A DNA stretch of 64,000 nt. Source: Nocardioides sp. Its GTDB lineage: Bacteria > Actinomycetota > Actinomycetes > Propionibacteriales > Nocardioidaceae. The position numbers and the translations under genes are program-made. The DNA is taken from the NCBI RefSeq assembly GCF_030019515.1, contig NZ_JASEEQ010000001.1, positions 186,001 to 250,000 of the forward strand, in the 5' to 3' direction. This document shows, piece by piece, positions 16,645 through 25,192 of this stretch. The notes under the pieces are model-generated. The model saw only the letters and a program-made list of their open reading frames with translations. It ran no database searches and was not told the origin of the DNA. Positions within the stretch are counted from its first letter, which is position 1, and each line of letters begins with the position of its first letter.

Positions 16645-17105
16645 GCAGGCGGCGCCGGCCCCTCGCCCTCCTGCTGGTGGCGCTGTTCATCGGGATGCCG
16701 CTGGTCGAGATCTACGTGCTCGTCCAGGTCGGCCAGGTGATCGGTGCCTGGTGGACGATCCTGCTGCTCGTGCTCGACAGCATCCTGGGCACCCTGCTGA
16801 TCCGCCACGAGGGCGGCCGGGCCTGGCGCGCGCTGCGCGAGGCCCTCGGGGGCGGCCGGATGCCGGCCCGGGAGCTCGCCGACGGCGCGCTCATCCTGGT
16901 CGGCGGCACGTTGATGCTCGCACCGGGCTTCGTCACCGACGCGTTCGGGGTGCTGCTGATCCTGCCGGTGACCCGACCCCTGTTCCGCCGGCTCCTGGCC
17001 GGCCTGGTGTCACGCCGGGTGCTCGCCGGCGTCGTCGCAGATGCGACTCGCCCCGGACCCGGGCCCGAGGGGCCGGTCGTCCGGGGCGAGGTCGTCGACG
17101 AGTAG
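16641..17105 (+). CDS. fxsA: FxsA family membrane protein
   Basis: A 154-residue protein with an N-terminal run of membrane helices (LALLLVALFIGMPLVEIYVL, TILLLVLDSILGTLLIR) and the family segment LILVGGTLMLAPGFVTDAFG, then a polar tail rich in Arg and Pro. FxsA homologues protect E. coli F-plasmid strains against phage T7 exclusion when overexpressed; the native role is unclear. ATG 16641 overlaps the previous stop (ATGA), so it ends the lnt-ppm-fxsA unit. Confidence 0.88.
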   Translation: MSRRRRPLALLLVALFIGMPLVEIYVLVQVGQVIGAWWTILLLVLDSILGTLLIRHEGGRAWRALREALGGGRMPARELADGALILVGGTLMLAPGFVTDAFGVLLILPVTRPLFRRLLAGLVSRRVLAGVVADATRPGPGPEGPVVRGEVVDE

Positions 17106-17117
17106 CGGGCGAGGGCT

Positions 17118-17135
17118 CCCCCCAGTCACGGGGGG
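17118..17135. terminator. Weak GC hairpin between fxsA and rbpA
   Basis: CCCCCC at 17118-17123 and GGGGGG at 17130-17135 around a 6-base loop, between the two convergent gene ends. There is no T-run; it may act as a bidirectional terminator. Confidence 0.35.
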
Positions 17136-17157
17136 CTCGACGCTGACGCGGCTGCGC

Positions 17158-17544
17158 TCAGGCAGTCGCCTTCCGCTTCTTCTGGTTCGCGCGGTGCAGG
17201 TGCGCGGGACCGATCTCCCCGTCGCGGAGCAGCTGCAGCCGCTCCTTGAGGATGTCCTCGAGCTCCTTCTCCGAGCGCCGCTCCAGGAGCATGTCCCAGT
17301 GGGTGCGAGCCGGCTTCTCCGCCTTGGCCTCGGGCAGGATGCCGGAGACGCTCAGCCCCTCGGCACCGCACCGCGGGCACTCCCAGACGGCCGGGACGTC
17401 GGCCTCGACCGACATCGTGATCTCGAACTCGTGCCCCTGGGGGCACCGGTAACCGACCTGCTGGCGAGCCGCGAACTCGATGCCGCGCTCATCCTCGAAA
17501 CTCTGGCCCCCGAGCCGCGCTCCCCGCAATGTGCGCTCCGCCAT
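17158..17544 (-). CDS. rbpA: RNA polymerase-binding protein RbpA
   Basis: A 128-residue actinobacterial RNA polymerase partner. It starts with the hallmark MAERTLRGARLGG and GQSFEDERGIEFA, followed by a core domain (VGYRCPQGHEFEI, VWECPRCGAEG) and a sigma-interacting C-terminal helix rich in Arg and Lys (LLERRSEKELEDILKERL). RbpA tethers the principal sigma factor and stabilises the open complex. I chose ATG 17544 because GGGAGGT lies seven bases before it; upstream in-frame sequence does not fit the family. Direct and inverted repeats lie in its leader at 17590-17622. Confidence 0.95.
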   Translation of the reverse strand: MAERTLRGARLGGQSFEDERGIEFAARQQVGYRCPQGHEFEITMSVEADVPAVWECPRCGAEGLSVSGILPEAKAEKPARTHWDMLLERRSEKELEDILKERLQLLRDGEIGPAHLHRANQKKRKATA

Positions 17545-17589
17545 GAGCCACCTCCCGAATTCTTGTCCCCCATGCATTGACCGAGACGG

Positions 17590-17622
17590 ACGAACCCCGT
17601 GTTCGTGACAGCGTTCGTGACA
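17590..17622. promoter_or_regulatory. Repeated GTTCGT half-sites upstream of rbpA
   Basis: ACGAAC (17590-17595) and GTTCGT (17601-17606) form a palindrome with a 5-base centre, and GTTCGTGACA is repeated at 17601-17610 and 17613-17622. They lie 46-78 bases upstream of the rbpA start. The centre is one base too long for an SOS box. Confidence 0.4.
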
Positions 17623-17730
17623 CCGGACTCCAGACTTCCATGTACCCAGCCGGGCGACGTCTCAACCCGTTCAACGGTACTGGCGCCGGCAAGATTCCCC
17701 GCATCGCCGGCTGGAACGCCCGCTCGGGCC

Positions 17731-17780
17731 GTTCCTGGCCGCCCCTGGACGCTCCTGGCCGCTCCTGGACGCTCTCAGAC
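17731..17780. repeat. Ten-base tandem repeat at the end of the MFS gene
   Basis: Four to five imperfect copies of a 10-base unit resembling GCTCCTGGMC, running over the last codons of the transporter gene (stop at 17775) into the rbpA upstream region. It may arise from slippage. Confidence 0.5.
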
Positions 17781-19151
17781 GACCTGGGGGAGCGGGTTGC
17801 CGGCCTCCCGGATGCCGCGGCGCGGGTCGACCCGCAGCAGGAACCCGATCCCGAGCACGAACAGCACGACCAGCGCGAGCAGTGCCGGTCGGTAGGAGTC
17901 GGCCCACTGGTGCACCAGGCCGAAGACCAGGGTCCCGACCCAGCTCGTCCCGCGCTCGCACGCCTGGTAGAGCGAGAAGTACTCCGCCTCCCGGCCCCGG
18001 GGGATCAGCTGGCTGTAGAAGGACCGGGACAGGGCCTGGGTGCCGCCCAGCACGATGCCGATCGCCACGGCGAGCAGCAGGAACATCGGGAGGTTCTCGT
18101 CGGGGATCAGCCAGCCGGCGACCACGACCAGCAGCCACACGACCAGGCCGCCGAGGATCACCCGGTACGCACCCCGGCCCCGGGCGACCCGCCCGAACCA
18201 CAGCGCCCCGAGGATGCCCACGAACTGGACCACGAGGAACGCGAGTAGCACGGTGCTCTTCTCGAAGCCGAGCTGCTTCTCGCCGTAGACCGACGCGGCG
18301 TAGATCACCGTCTGGATGCCGTCGTTGTAGAACAGGTAGGCGACCAGGAACGTCATCGTGACCGGGTAGCGGCGCAGGTCCCTCAGGGTCCGCCACAGCT
18401 GGCCGAAGCTCGCCTGGAGCAGCCCGCCCGGCTCGGCGACGGGGTTCACCGGCGGGCGGGCGCGGATGCCCCGCACCGGGATGATCGTGAACACCGCCCA
18501 CCACAGGCCGGCGCTGAGCAGGCTGATCCGGACGGCGAGCTCGGTGTCGTCGCTCAGCGCGGTGAGCAGTCCGAAGTTGATCGCGAGCAGGATGCCGCCG
18601 CCGAGGTAGCCGAGCGCCCACCCGCGCGAGGAGACCCGGTCGCGGTCGTCCGGGTCCGCGACCTCGACCAGCAGGGCGTCATACACCACCAGGCTGGCGC
18701 CGAGGAACAGGGTCGCGAGCAGCAGCAGCCCGGCTCCCAGCTGCCAGTTGCTGCCGGTGACCAGGAACATCAGCATCGCCATCACGCTTCCGGCCCAGGC
18801 GAAGCCACCCAGCAGCCGCGGCTTGTTGCCGCTGCGGTCGGCGATCGCGCCGACGACCGGGAGCACCACCGCCGAGAGGATCGTGGCCGCGGTGACGATG
18901 TAGAAGACCAGCGATCCGGCGGAGAGGCCGAGGCCGAGGACGTGGAGGTCCTCGGTGCACTTGAGCCCCTTGTCCTCGTCGGTGACGAAGCCGCAGGCGG
19001 ACTTCTCCGCGACCGAGGTGAGATACGGCGCGAACAGCACCGCGGCGGTGGTCGTGACGTAGGCGCTGTTCGCCCAGTCGTACCAGTACCAGGCCTTCTG
19101 CTCGCGCTCCCGTCGCAGCGGCCCCAGGTCCGCAACGCCGCTGGCCGTCAT
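17775..19151 (-). CDS. MFS transporter, UMF1/Atg22-like
   Basis: A 458-residue polytopic protein with about twelve hydrophobic segments. The N-terminus has AWYWYDWANSAYVTTT, the signature of the UMF1 (Atg22-like) branch of the major facilitator superfamily, and the loop after helix two reads GAIADRSGNKPRLLGG. Members of this branch move amino acids or small solutes, but the substrate here is unknown. ATG 19151 overlaps the stop of the phosphodiesterase gene by 4 bases, so the two are coupled, hinting that it may handle products of phospholipid breakdown. Confidence 0.87.
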   Translation of the reverse strand: MTASGVADLGPLRREREQKAWYWYDWANSAYVTTTAAVLFAPYLTSVAEKSACGFVTDEDKGLKCTEDLHVLGLGLSAGSLVFYIVTAATILSAVVLPVVGAIADRSGNKPRLLGGFAWAGSVMAMLMFLVTGSNWQLGAGLLLLATLFLGASLVVYDALLVEVADPDDRDRVSSRGWALGYLGGGILLAINFGLLTALSDDTELAVRISLLSAGLWWAVFTIIPVRGIRARPPVNPVAEPGGLLQASFGQLWRTLRDLRRYPVTMTFLVAYLFYNDGIQTVIYAASVYGEKQLGFEKSTVLLAFLVVQFVGILGALWFGRVARGRGAYRVILGGLVVWLLVVVAGWLIPDENLPMFLLLAVAIGIVLGGTQALSRSFYSQLIPRGREAEYFSLYQACERGTSWVGTLVFGLVHQWADSYRPALLALVVLFVLGIGFLLRVDPRRGIREAGNPLPQVV

Positions 19152-19960
19152 GGCGCCTCCCTGTCCTGGCCCCGCCACTGGTTCCGCTCGGTGAGGACGG
19201 CCTTGAGTATGTCGGTCCGGTCGGTGAACAGTCCGTCGACGCCCCGCTCGAGCAGCACTCGCATCTCGTCGGGATCGTCGATGGTCCACACGTGGACGTG
19301 GCGGCCCGCGGCGTGTGCCCGGCGGACCAGGCCGGCGGTCGCGATCGTGACCCGCCCTCGGCGATGGGGGACCTGCAGGGCGGCGGACCGGCAGCGGCTG
19401 AGCAGGGCGGCCAGCCGGGCACTGGGGAGGAAGCGGAACAGGGCGATCTCGACCGGGGTGGCGGCGGTCGGCACCCGGTCGGCGGTGAGGCTGCGGAACA
19501 GCCGGATGCGGCGCGGCGAGAACGAGCCCACGAGGACCCGGCCCCAGGCCTGGCGGGCGGCGAGGAACTCCGCGAGGGCGGGCACGGCGCCGTCGGACTT
19601 GAGGTCGATGTTGAACCGGGCGTGCGGGAACGCGTCGAACAGCTCGGCCAGGGCCGGGACCGCCTCGCGGCCGCCGACCAGCGCCCGGCGTACCTCGGCG
19701 TGGGTGAGCGCGCCGATCTCCCCGCTGCAGTCGGTCACCCGGTCGAGCACGGTGTCGTGGAAGGCCAGCAGCACCCCGTCCCGGGTCACGTGCACGTCGG
19801 TCTCGAGGTAGTCGTAGCCGAGCGCGATCGCGTGCTGGAACGCCGCCAGGGTGTTCTCCAGGCCCTCGATCTCGGGGTGGTACGCGCCGCCGCGGTGGGC
19901 GAAGGCCAGAACGGGTCCGGGATCGTCGAGGTAGGCGTATCCGGTGCGGGGCGTGACCAC
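19148..19960 (-). CDS. Glycerophosphodiester phosphodiesterase
   Basis: A 270-residue GDPD-family TIM barrel. Catalytic and metal residues are visible in AFAHRGG, GLENTLAAF, LETDVHVTRDG and AFHD, with HVHVWTIDD near the C-terminus. It hydrolyses glycerophosphodiesters to glycerol-3-phosphate and an alcohol. No signal peptide is visible, so it is probably cytoplasmic. I chose GTG 19960 because the core starts about 20 residues later and further upstream sequence overlaps the divergent zinc-ribbon gene. It is coupled to the MFS transporter. Confidence 0.88.
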   Translation of the reverse strand: MVTPRTGYAYLDDPGPVLAFAHRGGAYHPEIEGLENTLAAFQHAIALGYDYLETDVHVTRDGVLLAFHDTVLDRVTDCSGEIGALTHAEVRRALVGGREAVPALAELFDAFPHARFNIDLKSDGAVPALAEFLAARQAWGRVLVGSFSPRRIRLFRSLTADRVPTAATPVEIALFRFLPSARLAALLSRCRSAALQVPHRRGRVTIATAGLVRRAHAAGRHVHVWTIDDPDEMRVLLERGVDGLFTDRTDILKAVLTERNQWRGQDREAP

Positions 19961-20021
19961 GGGATGAGTAAACCCGACCCGGGTGCGACCGGCGCCGGTG
20001 GCCGGGCGGTAGCGTCGGCCC

Positions 20022-20294
20022 ATGGAGACCTTGACCTGTCCTCGTTGCGGCGCCGAGATGGTCACGCACACCCTGAGCTCGTCCCTGGGCGAGGGTGAGG
20101 TCAGCCAGTGTCCCGACGGGCACGGCGTGTTCCTCGCGCGGGCCGACCTGGGAGCGTTGATCGAGGCCGAGAGCGACTGGCACCGCCACGCCGGCCAGCA
20201 CACCGCGCCGATGCCGCGGATCACCGCCGACATGACCGCCCCGCCGGTCGGCAAGCCCTCGCCCCGGGCGTGGGTGGAGACCCTCTTCGACTGA
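20022..20294 (+). CDS. Zinc-ribbon (zf-TFIIB-like) protein
   Basis: A 90-residue protein with an N-terminal zinc ribbon: CPRCG at residues 6-10 and a second knuckle CPDGHG near 30, where one cysteine is replaced by histidine. The segment GVFLARADLGALIEAE matches the zf-TFIIB family, in which a ribbon is followed by a short helix. The remainder is low-complexity Pro/Ala. It is divergent from the phosphodiesterase gene by 61 bases. Function unknown. Confidence 0.8.
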   Translation: METLTCPRCGAEMVTHTLSSSLGEGEVSQCPDGHGVFLARADLGALIEAESDWHRHAGQHTAPMPRITADMTAPPVGKPSPRAWVETLFD

Positions 20295-20318
20295 GCCCTG
20301 TTCGTTGGCTCCGGGGCT

Positions 20319-20346
20319 TGGTCACCCGAGCGAGCTCGGGTGACCA
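20319..20346. terminator. Perfect 12-pair hairpin between convergent genes
   Basis: Arms TGGTCACCCGAG (20319-20330) and CTCGGGTGACCA (20335-20346) with a CGAG loop, lying between the ends of the zinc-ribbon gene and the XRE-MurA gene. A good bidirectional terminator shape despite the lack of a T-run. Confidence 0.6.
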
Positions 20347-20353
20347 CGGCAGC

Positions 20354-21880
20354 TCAGATGTCGCGGAAGGTCTCGATGCTGGCGCCGAGCTGGTTGAGGC
20401 GCTCGGCGAGGTCCTCGTAGCCACGGTGGATGACGTAGGTCGAGCGCAGCACCGAGGTGCCCTTCGAGGCGAGCATCGCCAGCAGGATGACGACCGCGGG
20501 GCGCAGGGCCGGCGGGCAGACGAGCTCGGTGCCCGTGAAGCTGGTGGGCCCCTCGATCATCACCCGGTGCGGGTCCAGGAGCTTGACCTTCGCGCCGAGC
20601 TTGTTGAGGTCGGTGAGGTAGATCGCCCGGTTCTCGTAGACCCAGTCGTGCAGCAGGGTCTGGCCCACGGCGACGGCCGCGATCACCGCGAAGAACGGCA
20701 GGTTGTCGATGTTCAGCCCGGGGAACGGCATCGGGTGGATCTTGTCCAGCGGCGCGTGCAGCTCGGAGGGGAGCGTCGTGATGTCGACCAGGCGGGTGTG
20801 TCCGTTGAGCGCGACATACTCCTCGGAGCGCTCGTAGCAGAAGCCCATCTCCTCCAGCAGGGCCAGCTCGATCTCGAGGAACTCGATCGGCACCCGGCGG
20901 ATCGTGATCGACGACTTGGTGACGATCGCGGCGGCCAGCAGCGACATCGCCTCGATCGGGTCCTCGCTGGGCGCGTAGTCGACGTCGACGTCGATCTCGG
21001 CGAGGCCGGTGACCGAGAGCGTGGTGGTGCCGATGCCCTCGATGCCCACGCCGAGCCGCTCGAGGTAGAAGCACAGGTCCTGGACCATGTAGTTCGACGA
21101 GGCGTTGCGGATCACGGTGGTGCCGGCGTGCAGCGCCGCGGCCATCAGCGCATTCTCCGTGACGGTGTCGCCGCGCTCGGTGAGCACGATCGGACGGGTC
21201 GGCTCGACCGCGTGGTTGACCGCCGCATGGTAGTTGCCCTCGGTCGCCTTGACCTCCAGGCCGAAGGGCCGCAGTGCCGCCATGTGCGGCTCGACGGTGC
21301 GGGTGCCGAGGTCGCAGCCGCCGGCGTACGGCAGCTCGAAGGCGTCCGCACGGTGCAGCAGCGGCCCGAGGAACATGATGATCGAGCGGGTCCGGCGGGC
21401 CGCGTCGGCGTCGACGTGGTCCAGCTCGAGGGTCCGCGGGGGCACGATCTCGAGGTCGTTGTCGTCGTTGAGCCAGCGGCACTGCACGCCCATGCTGGTC
21501 AGCACCTCGAGCAGCCGGTTGACCTCCTCGATCCGGGCGACCTTGCGCAACGTGGTGCGGCCACGGTTGAGGAGCGTGGCGCACAGCAGTGCGACGCCGG
21601 CGTTCTTCGAGGTCTTCACGTCGATCTCGCCCGACAGGGTCGTCGGACCGCTGACCCGCAGGTGGGTGGGGCCGGCGCCGAGGGCCACGATCTCCGAGTC
21701 GAGTGCGGCGCCGATCCGGGCGAGCATCTCCAGGGAGAGGTTCTGGTGGCCCTTCTCGATCCGGTTGATCGCGCTCTGGCTGGTCCCGAGCAGGTCCGCG
21801 AGCTGGTGCTGGGTCAGGCCCCGGTGCTTGCGGGCGTCACGAATGAGGTTCCCGATGCGGTTCTTGTATCCCTCGCTCAT
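20354..21880 (-). CDS. XRE helix-turn-helix fused to MurA-like enolpyruvyl transferase
   Basis: A 508-residue fusion. Residues 1-70 are an XRE-type DNA-binding domain (NLIRDARKHRGLTQHQLADL, TSQSAINRIEKGHQNLSLEM). From about 80 onward it is an EPSP/MurA-fold enzyme. The MurA active-site residues are kept: Lys92 (TSKNAG) and Cys189 in GGCDLGTRTVEPH, the position of the fosfomycin-target cysteine. It could sense or transfer enolpyruvyl to UDP-GlcNAc while binding DNA. Similar fusions are, to my memory, annotated in actinobacteria as UDP-GlcNAc carboxyvinyltransferase-like, but a regulatory role has not been shown that I know of. A dyad lies 14-25 bases upstream. Confidence 0.85.
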   Translation of the reverse strand: MSEGYKNRIGNLIRDARKHRGLTQHQLADLLGTSQSAINRIEKGHQNLSLEMLARIGAALDSEIVALGAGPTHLRVSGPTTLSGEIDVKTSKNAGVALLCATLLNRGRTTLRKVARIEEVNRLLEVLTSMGVQCRWLNDDNDLEIVPPRTLELDHVDADAARRTRSIIMFLGPLLHRADAFELPYAGGCDLGTRTVEPHMAALRPFGLEVKATEGNYHAAVNHAVEPTRPIVLTERGDTVTENALMAAALHAGTTVIRNASSNYMVQDLCFYLERLGVGIEGIGTTTLSVTGLAEIDVDVDYAPSEDPIEAMSLLAAAIVTKSSITIRRVPIEFLEIELALLEEMGFCYERSEEYVALNGHTRLVDITTLPSELHAPLDKIHPMPFPGLNIDNLPFFAVIAAVAVGQTLLHDWVYENRAIYLTDLNKLGAKVKLLDPHRVMIEGPTSFTGTELVCPPALRPAVVILLAMLASKGTSVLRSTYVIHRGYEDLAERLNQLGASIETFRDI

Positions 21881-21893
21881 ACCTGCACGGTAA

Positions 21894-21905
21894 CTCACAT
21901 ATGAG
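21894..21905. promoter_or_regulatory. CTCACATATGAG dyad before the XRE-MurA gene
   Basis: A 12-base palindrome with two central-region mismatches, in an AT-rich patch (21891-21911) unusual for this DNA. It lies 14-25 bases upstream of ATG 21880. The patch may also supply the minus-strand -10 element. Autoregulation by the XRE domain is inferred. Confidence 0.4.
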
Positions 21906-21974
21906 ATAACGCCACAGACTCGGGTCGGTCGGCCGCCGCGGCGCCGGGGGAGCGCCGGCTGGCAGGATGTTGGC

Positions 21975-22991
21975 ATGCGCGCAACGACGATCCACGGCCC
22001 TCGCGACATCCGGGTCTCCGAGGTCCCCGACCCCACCATCGAGGCGCCCACCGACGCGGTCGTGAAGGTGGTGGCGGGCTGCATCTGCGGCTCGGACCTG
22101 TGGCCGTACCGCGGCGAGAACGACATCACGCCCGGCGCCACCATCGGCCACGAGTGCGTGGGCGTGGTGGCGGAGGTCGGCCCCGAGGTCCGCACGGTCC
22201 GGCCCGGCGACTTCGTGATCGTGCCGTTCGACCACTGCGACAACACCTGCCCGCACTGCCTGGCCGGCGCCCAGTCCGCCTGCGTCAACCTGGGCTTCAC
22301 CGTCAGCGGCCAGGCGGAGTACGCCCGGGTCACCCAGGCCGACGGCAGCCTGGTCGCCACGCAGGGTGCGCCGGACGCGGGCCTGCTGCCCTCACTGCTC
22401 ACCCTGGCCGACGTGCTGCCCACCGGCTGGCACGCGGCGGTCTCCGCCGGCGTCCGCGAGGGCGGTACGGCGGTCGTGGTCGGCGACGGCGCGGTCGGGC
22501 TGTGCGGCGTGCTGGCCGCAGCGGTGATGGGGGCGGAGACGATCGTCGCGATGTCCCGGCACCAGCCGCGCCAGGAGCTGGCCCGGCGCTTCGGGGCGAC
22601 CCACGTCGTGGCCGAGCGCGGCGACGACGGGACCGCGGCGATCATGGAGATCACCGGGGGAGTGGGGGCCGATGCGGTCCTCGAGTGCGTCGGCACCGAC
22701 CAGGCGATGCGCACGGCCTTCTCGATCGCCCGGCCCGGGTCGACCGTCGGCTTCGTAGGCGTTCCGCACGGCGTGGAGCTCCCGGTGCGCCGGATGTTCC
22801 AGCGCAACATCGGCCTGTCGGGCGGCATGGCGCCGACCCGGCGCTACGTCCCCGAGCTGCTCGAGCTGGTGCTGGCCGGCCGGATCGAGCCGGGCCTGGT
22901 CTTCGACAGCACGCTGCCGCTGGACGAGGTCGCCGAGGGCTACCGGGCCATGGACGAGCGCCGCGCGATCAAGGTGCTGGTCGAGCCGTGA
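21975..22991 (+). CDS. Zinc-dependent alcohol dehydrogenase
   Basis: A 338-residue medium-chain dehydrogenase. The catalytic zinc ligands lie in GCICGSDLW and GHECVG, the structural zinc cysteines in CDNTCPHCLAGAQSAC, and the cofactor loop in VVVGDGAVGLCG. The Rossmann half ends with a typical DEVAEGYRAMDERRAIKVLV. Substrate is not readable from sequence; relatives include threonine and sorbitol dehydrogenase-like enzymes. It is divergent from the XRE-MurA gene by 94 bases, and convergent with a small membrane protein gene 3 bases away. Confidence 0.88.
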   Translation: MRATTIHGPRDIRVSEVPDPTIEAPTDAVVKVVAGCICGSDLWPYRGENDITPGATIGHECVGVVAEVGPEVRTVRPGDFVIVPFDHCDNTCPHCLAGAQSACVNLGFTVSGQAEYARVTQADGSLVATQGAPDAGLLPSLLTLADVLPTGWHAAVSAGVREGGTAVVVGDGAVGLCGVLAAAVMGAETIVAMSRHQPRQELARRFGATHVVAERGDDGTAAIMEITGGVGADAVLECVGTDQAMRTAFSIARPGSTVGFVGVPHGVELPVRRMFQRNIGLSGGMAPTRRYVPELLELVLAGRIEPGLVFDSTLPLDEVAEGYRAMDERRAIKVLVEP

Positions 22992-22994
22992 GGC

Positions 22995-23405
22995 TCACCT
23001 GCGGTGCGGACCGGCGGCCTGCAGGCCGGCGCCCAGCAGCAGCACGATCCCGGCGACCAGCTCGCTGACCAGCACCCGCTGGGAGTTGTCGAGGAACACC
23101 GCGAACAGCACGAGCAGCACACCCGACAGCCCGATCAGGCCGATCGCGGGCCGGGCCGGCAGCGAGGTGCGCAGCCACAGCGCCGCCACGATCACGACCG
23201 TGCCGATGAGGCTGCCGCGGTAGCCGGCCCACATGCCGTCCTCGTCGAGGGGGTAGATCAGCCACGTCGCGAGAATCAGTCCGACGCCGCCGAGGAGCGC
23301 CAGCAGCCAGCCGAACGGCGCGACGACGGGGACGGGCTCGGCCGACGGGAGGTCGGCGGCGGGGTGGGCCGGGACGTGGGAAGTGCGCTGCACAGGGGTC
23401 GCCAT
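22995..23405 (-). CDS. Small membrane protein of unknown function
   Basis: A 136-residue protein with an N-terminal polar Pro-rich stretch and about four membrane helices (GWLLALLGGVGLILATWLIY, LIGTVVIVAALWL, AIGLIGLSGVLLVLFAVFL, LVAGIVLLLGAGL). No recognised domain. ATG 23405 is divergent from the phosphatase gene by 27 bases. The topology resembles small DUF-type integral membrane proteins of actinobacteria. Confidence 0.75.
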   Translation of the reverse strand: MATPVQRTSHVPAHPAADLPSAEPVPVVAPFGWLLALLGGVGLILATWLIYPLDEDGMWAGYRGSLIGTVVIVAALWLRTSLPARPAIGLIGLSGVLLVLFAVFLDNSQRVLVSELVAGIVLLLGAGLQAAGPHRR

Positions 23406-23432
23406 GGGCCCTAGCGTATTAGGTTCACTCCT

Positions 23433-25130
23433 ATGTCGGATCTGGTGCTCGGCCCGCTGCTCCGGTACGTCGACGCCACGACCGCGGCGGTGTGGGTCGA
23501 GACCGCCCGAGACGCCGCCGTCACGGTCACCGCCGGCGCGCACGCGGCCACGAGCCGGACCTTCGCCGCGCACGGCCACCACTACGCGCTGGTCGAGCTG
23601 ACCGGCCTCGAGCCCGGCACCCACACGCCGTACACCGTCGACGTCGACGGCGCCCGGGTCTGGCCCTCGGACGACCCCGCCTTCGCGGAGTTCCCGCCGT
23701 CGGTGATCCCGACCCTCGAGCCGGGCAAGCCGCTGCGGATGGCCTTCGGCTCGTGCCGGGTCAGCGTCTCCAACGACGAGCACGGCAACGCGCAGTTCGG
23801 GGTCGACGCGCTGCGCGCCTACGCGCTGTTCATGGCCGGCGTCACGACCGCGGACTCGCCCGAGGACAGCGAGCGCTGGCCGGACCTGGTGCTGTTCCTC
23901 GGCGACCAGGTCTACGCCGACGAGACCAGCGACGAGATGCGCGCCTTCATCGAGCGCCGGCGCGACCCCGAGCAGGCGCCGTGGTACGAGCTCAAGGACT
24001 ACGAGGAGTACGCCCACCTGTACTCGCTCGCCTGGCGTGACCCCGCGAACCGCTGGCTGCTCTCCACCCTGCCCAGCGCGATGATCTTCGACGACCACGA
24101 CATCCGCGACGACTGGAACACCAGCTGGTCCTGGCGCCAGGCGATGGAGGCGACGTCGTGGTGGCACGACCGCGTCGTGGGTGGGCTGGCGTCGTACTGG
24201 GTCTACCAGCACCTGGGCAACCTCGGCCCCGACGAGCGCGCCGCCGACGAGCTCTGGCGGCGGATCACGTCGTACGACGGCGCTGCCGGGGAGGGGGAGG
24301 AGCTGGACGTCACCGAGACGCTGGACGCGTTGGCCGACCGCGCCGACCAGGAGCCGGAGACCTATCGCTGGAGCTACTCCCGCGACTTCGACACCCAGGC
24401 GCGGCTGGTCGTCGTGGACTCGCGTGCCGCGCGCGTGCTCGAGCCCGACCGCCGATCGATGCTCGACGACGGCGAGCTGATGTGGCTCGACGCGCAGCTG
24501 CGCGGGGACGTCGACCACCTCCTGGTCGGCACCTCGCTGCCGTTCCTGCTCGCGCCCGGGCTGCACCACATCGAGTCGTTCAGCGAGTCGATCGCCGAGG
24601 GGGCGTGGGGCCGTCCGGGCATGTGGCTGGGAGAGCACGCCCGGTCCGGCGCGGACCTGGAGCACTGGGCGGCCTTCCAACAGGGCTTCCGCGACGTCGC
24701 CGAGATCGTGCTCGAGGTGGCCGCCGGCCGGCGCGGGCGGGCACCGCGCACGGTCACGTTCCTGTCCGGCGACGTCCACCACAGCTACGTGGCGGAGGCG
24801 TGGCCACGACACGGCGAGGTCGCCAGCCGGATCGTGCAGGCGGTGTGCTCGCCGATCCGGAACCCGCTCCCGCGGGTGATGCGCGGGTTCATGAGGGCCA
24901 CCTCCAAGCGAGCCGCGGGCCGGGTGGGCCGACTGCTCTCGCTCGCGGGCCGGGTGCCGCTCGAGCCGCTGCGCTGGGCCGTCACCCAGGGCCCCTGGTA
25001 CGACAACAACCTGGCGATCCTGGAGGTCGGCGCCGGCGGCGTGCGGTTCTGGTGGGTCGCGGGGGAGGTCGACGGCCGCCCGGAACTGCCCGTGCTCAAG
25101 CGGGTGGCGACCGTCGACCCGGTCGGCTGA
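23433..25130 (+). CDS. PhoD-like alkaline phosphatase/phosphodiesterase family protein
   Basis: A 565-residue metallophosphatase of the PhoD superfamily. An N-terminal fibronectin-like beta domain (about 1-95) precedes the catalytic domain with AFGSCR, LVLFLGDQVYAD, MIFDDHDIRDDWN and FLSGDVHHSYVAEA, which hold the metal ligands. No Tat or Sec signal peptide is visible, unlike secreted PhoD, so a cytoplasmic location is likely. No phosphate-starvation operator was recognised. The substrate is probably a phosphodiester, but this is inferred from the family. Confidence 0.86.
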   Translation: MSDLVLGPLLRYVDATTAAVWVETARDAAVTVTAGAHAATSRTFAAHGHHYALVELTGLEPGTHTPYTVDVDGARVWPSDDPAFAEFPPSVIPTLEPGKPLRMAFGSCRVSVSNDEHGNAQFGVDALRAYALFMAGVTTADSPEDSERWPDLVLFLGDQVYADETSDEMRAFIERRRDPEQAPWYELKDYEEYAHLYSLAWRDPANRWLLSTLPSAMIFDDHDIRDDWNTSWSWRQAMEATSWWHDRVVGGLASYWVYQHLGNLGPDERAADELWRRITSYDGAAGEGEELDVTETLDALADRADQEPETYRWSYSRDFDTQARLVVVDSRAARVLEPDRRSMLDDGELMWLDAQLRGDVDHLLVGTSLPFLLAPGLHHIESFSESIAEGAWGRPGMWLGEHARSGADLEHWAAFQQGFRDVAEIVLEVAAGRRGRAPRTVTFLSGDVHHSYVAEAWPRHGEVASRIVQAVCSPIRNPLPRVMRGFMRATSKRAAGRVGRLLSLAGRVPLEPLRWAVTQGPWYDNNLAILEVGAGGVRFWWVAGEVDGRPELPVLKRVATVDPVG

Positions 25131-25192
25131 GGACACCACACGGGTGCCCGGCCGACGCTCCGGGTGGGGGTCGGGGGAGTCGGTGGTGCGAC

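Noticed and set aside
17590..17606. SOS box upstream of rbpA
   Set aside because: The half-sites are separated by five bases instead of four, and the outer bases do not match the LexA consensus.
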